Part shown: in pieces, positions 62,486-64,000 of the stretch
Position numbering within the stretch: position 1 is the first letter of the stretch
Layout of the letters: each line of letters begins with the position of its first letter
Notes under the pieces: generated by a model
Seen by the model: the letters and a program-made list of their open reading frames with translations, nothing else
Database searches by the model: none
What the model was told of the DNA's origin: nothing
Position numbers and translations under genes: made by a program
Source: Fructilactobacillus sanfranciscensis DSM 20451
GTDB lineage: Bacteria > Bacillota > Bacilli > Lactobacillales > Lactobacillaceae
Assembly: GCF_001436035.1 (NCBI RefSeq)
Contig: NZ_AYYM01000001.1
Location: 1-64,000 of the forward strand
Direction: 5' to 3'
Length of the DNA: 64,000 bases

Positions 62486-62533
62486 CTGTTTAATATTATA
62501 GTTTCAGTGTCTAACCTACTTCTTTTTAATTAA

Positions 62534-63676
62534 TTATTTGTTTGCATCATAAACTTTTTTTTGATCACCACTATTTAAAGGGATAAAATCATGGGCAATT
62601 TTAGATTGACGTTCAAATTCTTCAAATGCTAATTCAATTAATTTATCAATTAATTCAGTATAACTAATTCCTGAAGCTTCCCATAGTTGAGGATAAAGCG
62701 AAATATTCGTAAAACCAGGTAAAGTATTTATTTCACCGAGATATGGGGTGTAATCTTTTGAAACTAAGAAATCAATTCTTGCCATACCTTTTAACTCGAG
62801 CGCTTTAAAAGCTTTAATTGCCATATCAGTGATTTCATCTGCAACTCCAGATGGAAGAGCTACGGGAATTGTAAATTCAACTTTACTAGCATCAACGAAC
62901 TTATTGTCATAAGTATAAAAAGCATCGCTAGCTGGAACCTTAATTGCCCCAACTTTAGAACCCTTAGGATTTTCATTACCTAAAATTGAAATTTCAACTT
63001 CTTCAGGACCTTCAATTGCTTCTTCAACTAAGACCTTTGTATCATAACGAAGTGCATCCTTCATTCCTTCAGCATATTCACTTTGGTTTTCAACTTTATG
63101 AATTCCAATTGATGACCCTTGTCGTGATGGCTTAATGAACAATATTTTTGAATTTAGTCGTTCACTAATTTTCTCATAATTCCAATCATGATCATTTTCT
63201 GGGGTAACAAGAACATAATTAGTATTTCTTACGCCAACAACATCAAGAATTTTTTTTGTAATATCTTTATCATAAGCAATACCAGAAGCTAGACTACCAC
63301 TACCAACATATGGTTTTTGCAATAGGCGTAATAGACCTTGAATTGTACCATCTTCTCCCAAATTACCATGAATAATCGGGAAAAATACGTCAATATTCTT
63401 TTCCTTATTTAAATTGATAATGGGTTCTAAAGGATTACTTAAATCCATTTTGGGTACTACTTCATTAACTACTTCGGTTTCTTCTTCTCCATCAAAAACT
63501 CGAAGCGAATCTTCATTACTTAAGATAATTCCATCTCTGGTAATTAAAAATAAACTAACATCATATTTATTTTTATCTACAGCTTCATAAATATTATGTG
63601 CTGAACGTTTTGAAACATCATGTTCAGATGAATCTCCTCCAAATAATAATGCTAAATGTAATTTTTTATCTGTCAT
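62534..63676 (-). CDS. ddl: D-alanine-D-alanine/D-lactate ligase (Phe-type Ddl)
   Basis: A 380-residue ATP-grasp ligase that makes the terminal dipeptide or depsipeptide of peptidoglycan precursors. The N-terminal LLFGGDSSEHDVSKRSA, the central HGNLGEDGTIQGLL, the ATP-binding KPSRQGSSIGI and the C-terminal GEINTLPGFTNISLYP are intact. The omega-loop reads TYDNKF with Phe260 after the conserved Lys (codon at 62897-62899), where E. coli DdlB has Tyr216. Phe here is the D-Ala-D-Lac determinant of Leuconostoc and vancomycin-resistant lactobacilli. Promoter: extended -10 TGATATACT at 63712-63720. Confidence 0.95.
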   Translation of the reverse strand: MTDKKLHLALLFGGDSSEHDVSKRSAHNIYEAVDKNKYDVSLFLITRDGIILSNEDSLRVFDGEEETEVVNEVVPKMDLSNPLEPIINLNKEKNIDVFFPIIHGNLGEDGTIQGLLRLLQKPYVGSGSLASGIAYDKDITKKILDVVGVRNTNYVLVTPENDHDWNYEKISERLNSKILFIKPSRQGSSIGIHKVENQSEYAEGMKDALRYDTKVLVEEAIEGPEEVEISILGNENPKGSKVGAIKVPASDAFYTYDNKFVDASKVEFTIPVALPSGVADEITDMAIKAFKALELKGMARIDFLVSKDYTPYLGEINTLPGFTNISLYPQLWEASGISYTELIDKLIELAFEEFERQSKIAHDFIPLNSGDQKKVYDANK

Positions 63677-63711
63677 TCTTCTAACTCCCGTTCATAATTT
63701 CTGGAAACCTA

Positions 63712-63720
63712 AGTATATCA
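63712..63720 (-). promoter_or_regulatory. Extended -10 promoter of ddl
   Basis: TGATATACT on the minus strand about 35 nt upstream of the ddl ATG; the -35 region is not distinct. Confidence 0.5.
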
Positions 63721-63739
63721 TTTTTTGATAATTTTGATA

Positions 63740-63771
63740 ATAAAAAAAGTATGTTAAACATACTTTTTTAT
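63740..63771. terminator. Terminator after rodA
   Basis: AAAAAAGTATGTT and AACATACTTTTTT pair perfectly, directly after the rodA stop and before the ddl promoter. Confidence 0.88.
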
Positions 63772-64000
63772 GAAAAATTTTTAATTGTGCTAAACATAGA
63801 ACTCTTATTATGATATTGCATTGACATAATTAATCCGATACCAATCATATTACCAATCAGTGCAGAACCACCTTGACTAATAAATGGTAATGGAATTCCA
63901 GTCATTGGAATTAAATCAATACTCATTCCAATATTTTCAACCACATGGAATAAAATCATCATAATTACCCCAGTTGAAATATATGCATAAAAAACATTTT
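63768..64000 (-). CDS. rodA: RodA-type SEDS peptidoglycan polymerase, C-terminal fragment at window edge
   Basis: The last 77 or so codons of a gene that continues beyond the window. The reading frame shows a membrane helix NVFYAYISTGVIMMILFHVV, then ENIGMSIDLIPMTGIPLPFISQGGSALIGNMIGIGLIMSM, the conserved C-terminal signature of SEDS glycosyltransferases (RodA, FtsW, SpoVE). RodA is preferred over FtsW because of the short C-terminus and the MTGIPLPFIS wording; the call could still be FtsW. With MreBCD and RodZ it would form the elongasome. Confidence 0.8.
   Translation of the reverse strand, partial: NVFYAYISTGVIMMILFHVVENIGMSIDLIPMTGIPLPFISQGGSALIGNMIGIGLIMSMQYHNKSSMFSTIKNFS

Noticed and set aside
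62266-62533. Possible short pheromone gene next to the XRE regulator
   Set aside because: The few ATG-started frames are under ten codons (for example at 62471) or stop at once, without a ribosome site or a pheromone-like sequence.
1-64000. CRISPR arrays, prophage, toxin-antitoxin, restriction or biosynthetic clusters
   Set aside because: No repeat-spacer periodicity, phage genes, paired small toxin genes or other accessory clusters could be seen; the region is core chromosome apart from one IS element.

Overview
The window is a stretch of ordinary bacterial chromosome from a low-GC Gram-positive organism, most likely a member of the Lactobacillaceae. The evidence is the AT-rich sequence with AAGGAGG-type ribosome sites, two T-box leaders, an ISL3-family insertion sequence, CcpA with a cre site, a comG-ytxK-ackA cluster, and a D-Ala ligase with the Phe active-site residue typical of Leuconostoc and the heterofermentative or plantarum-type lactobacilli. 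A small-genome genus such as Fructilactobacillus would fit, but the genus is an inference. Nearly all genes from 1 to 58 kb are on the minus strand; 58-61 kb reads on the plus strand.

Layout. 1-6.6 kb: the 5' end of a tRNA, dedA, a four-gene minus cluster (TIGR01906 membrane protein, NagD-like phosphatase, YutD, YunD metallophosphatase), a fructosamine-kinase-like protein and an amino acid permease. 6.7-8.0 kb: an internally deleted ISL3-type element with intact ends and an 8-bp target duplication. 8-13.7 kb: acetate kinase, the YtxK methyltransferase and a seven-gene comG pseudopilus operon that includes two genes under 60 codons (comGE, comGG). 13.7-20 kb: a frameshifted yebC, ccpA with a cre site inside its promoter, two envelope-associated proteins, an MscS channel, rdgB, murI, yslB and trxA. 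20-27 kb: mutS2-cvpA-zapA, yrzB, ruvX, and alaS with its T-box. 27-41.7 kb: an RNA and DNA maintenance block (cshB, nrnA, dinB, yajC, ruvB, ruvA, mutL, mutS, ymdB, rny, cinA, pgsA). 41.7-50.6 kb: rodZ, two M16 peptidase-like proteins, minD, minC, mreD, mreC, mreB and folC. 50.6-58 kb: valS with its T-box, thiI, a cysteine desulfurase and ezrA. 58-61.4 kb (plus strand): rpsD with a structured leader, yueI, rarA, a small membrane protein and a universal stress protein. 61.4-64 kb: an XRE/TPR regulator, ddl and the C-terminus of rodA.

How the genes fit together. Cell shape and division proteins (MreBCD, RodZ, MinCD, ZapA, EzrA, RodA, Ddl, MurI) and DNA repair proteins (MutS, MutL, RuvA, RuvB, RuvX, Pol IV, RarA, MutS2, CinA) dominate. 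The cysteine desulfurase and ThiI form a tRNA thiolation pair. CcpA, acetate kinase and the permease are the main metabolic and regulatory genes.

I found no CRISPR array, prophage, toxin-antitoxin locus, defence island or evidently new system. The observations most worth following are the Phe260 Ddl, the yebC frameshift, the deleted IS that separates ackA from its terminator, the cre-in-promoter layout of ccpA, and several conserved neighbourhoods from which an expected gene is missing (recA, queA-tgt, yrzL, radC).
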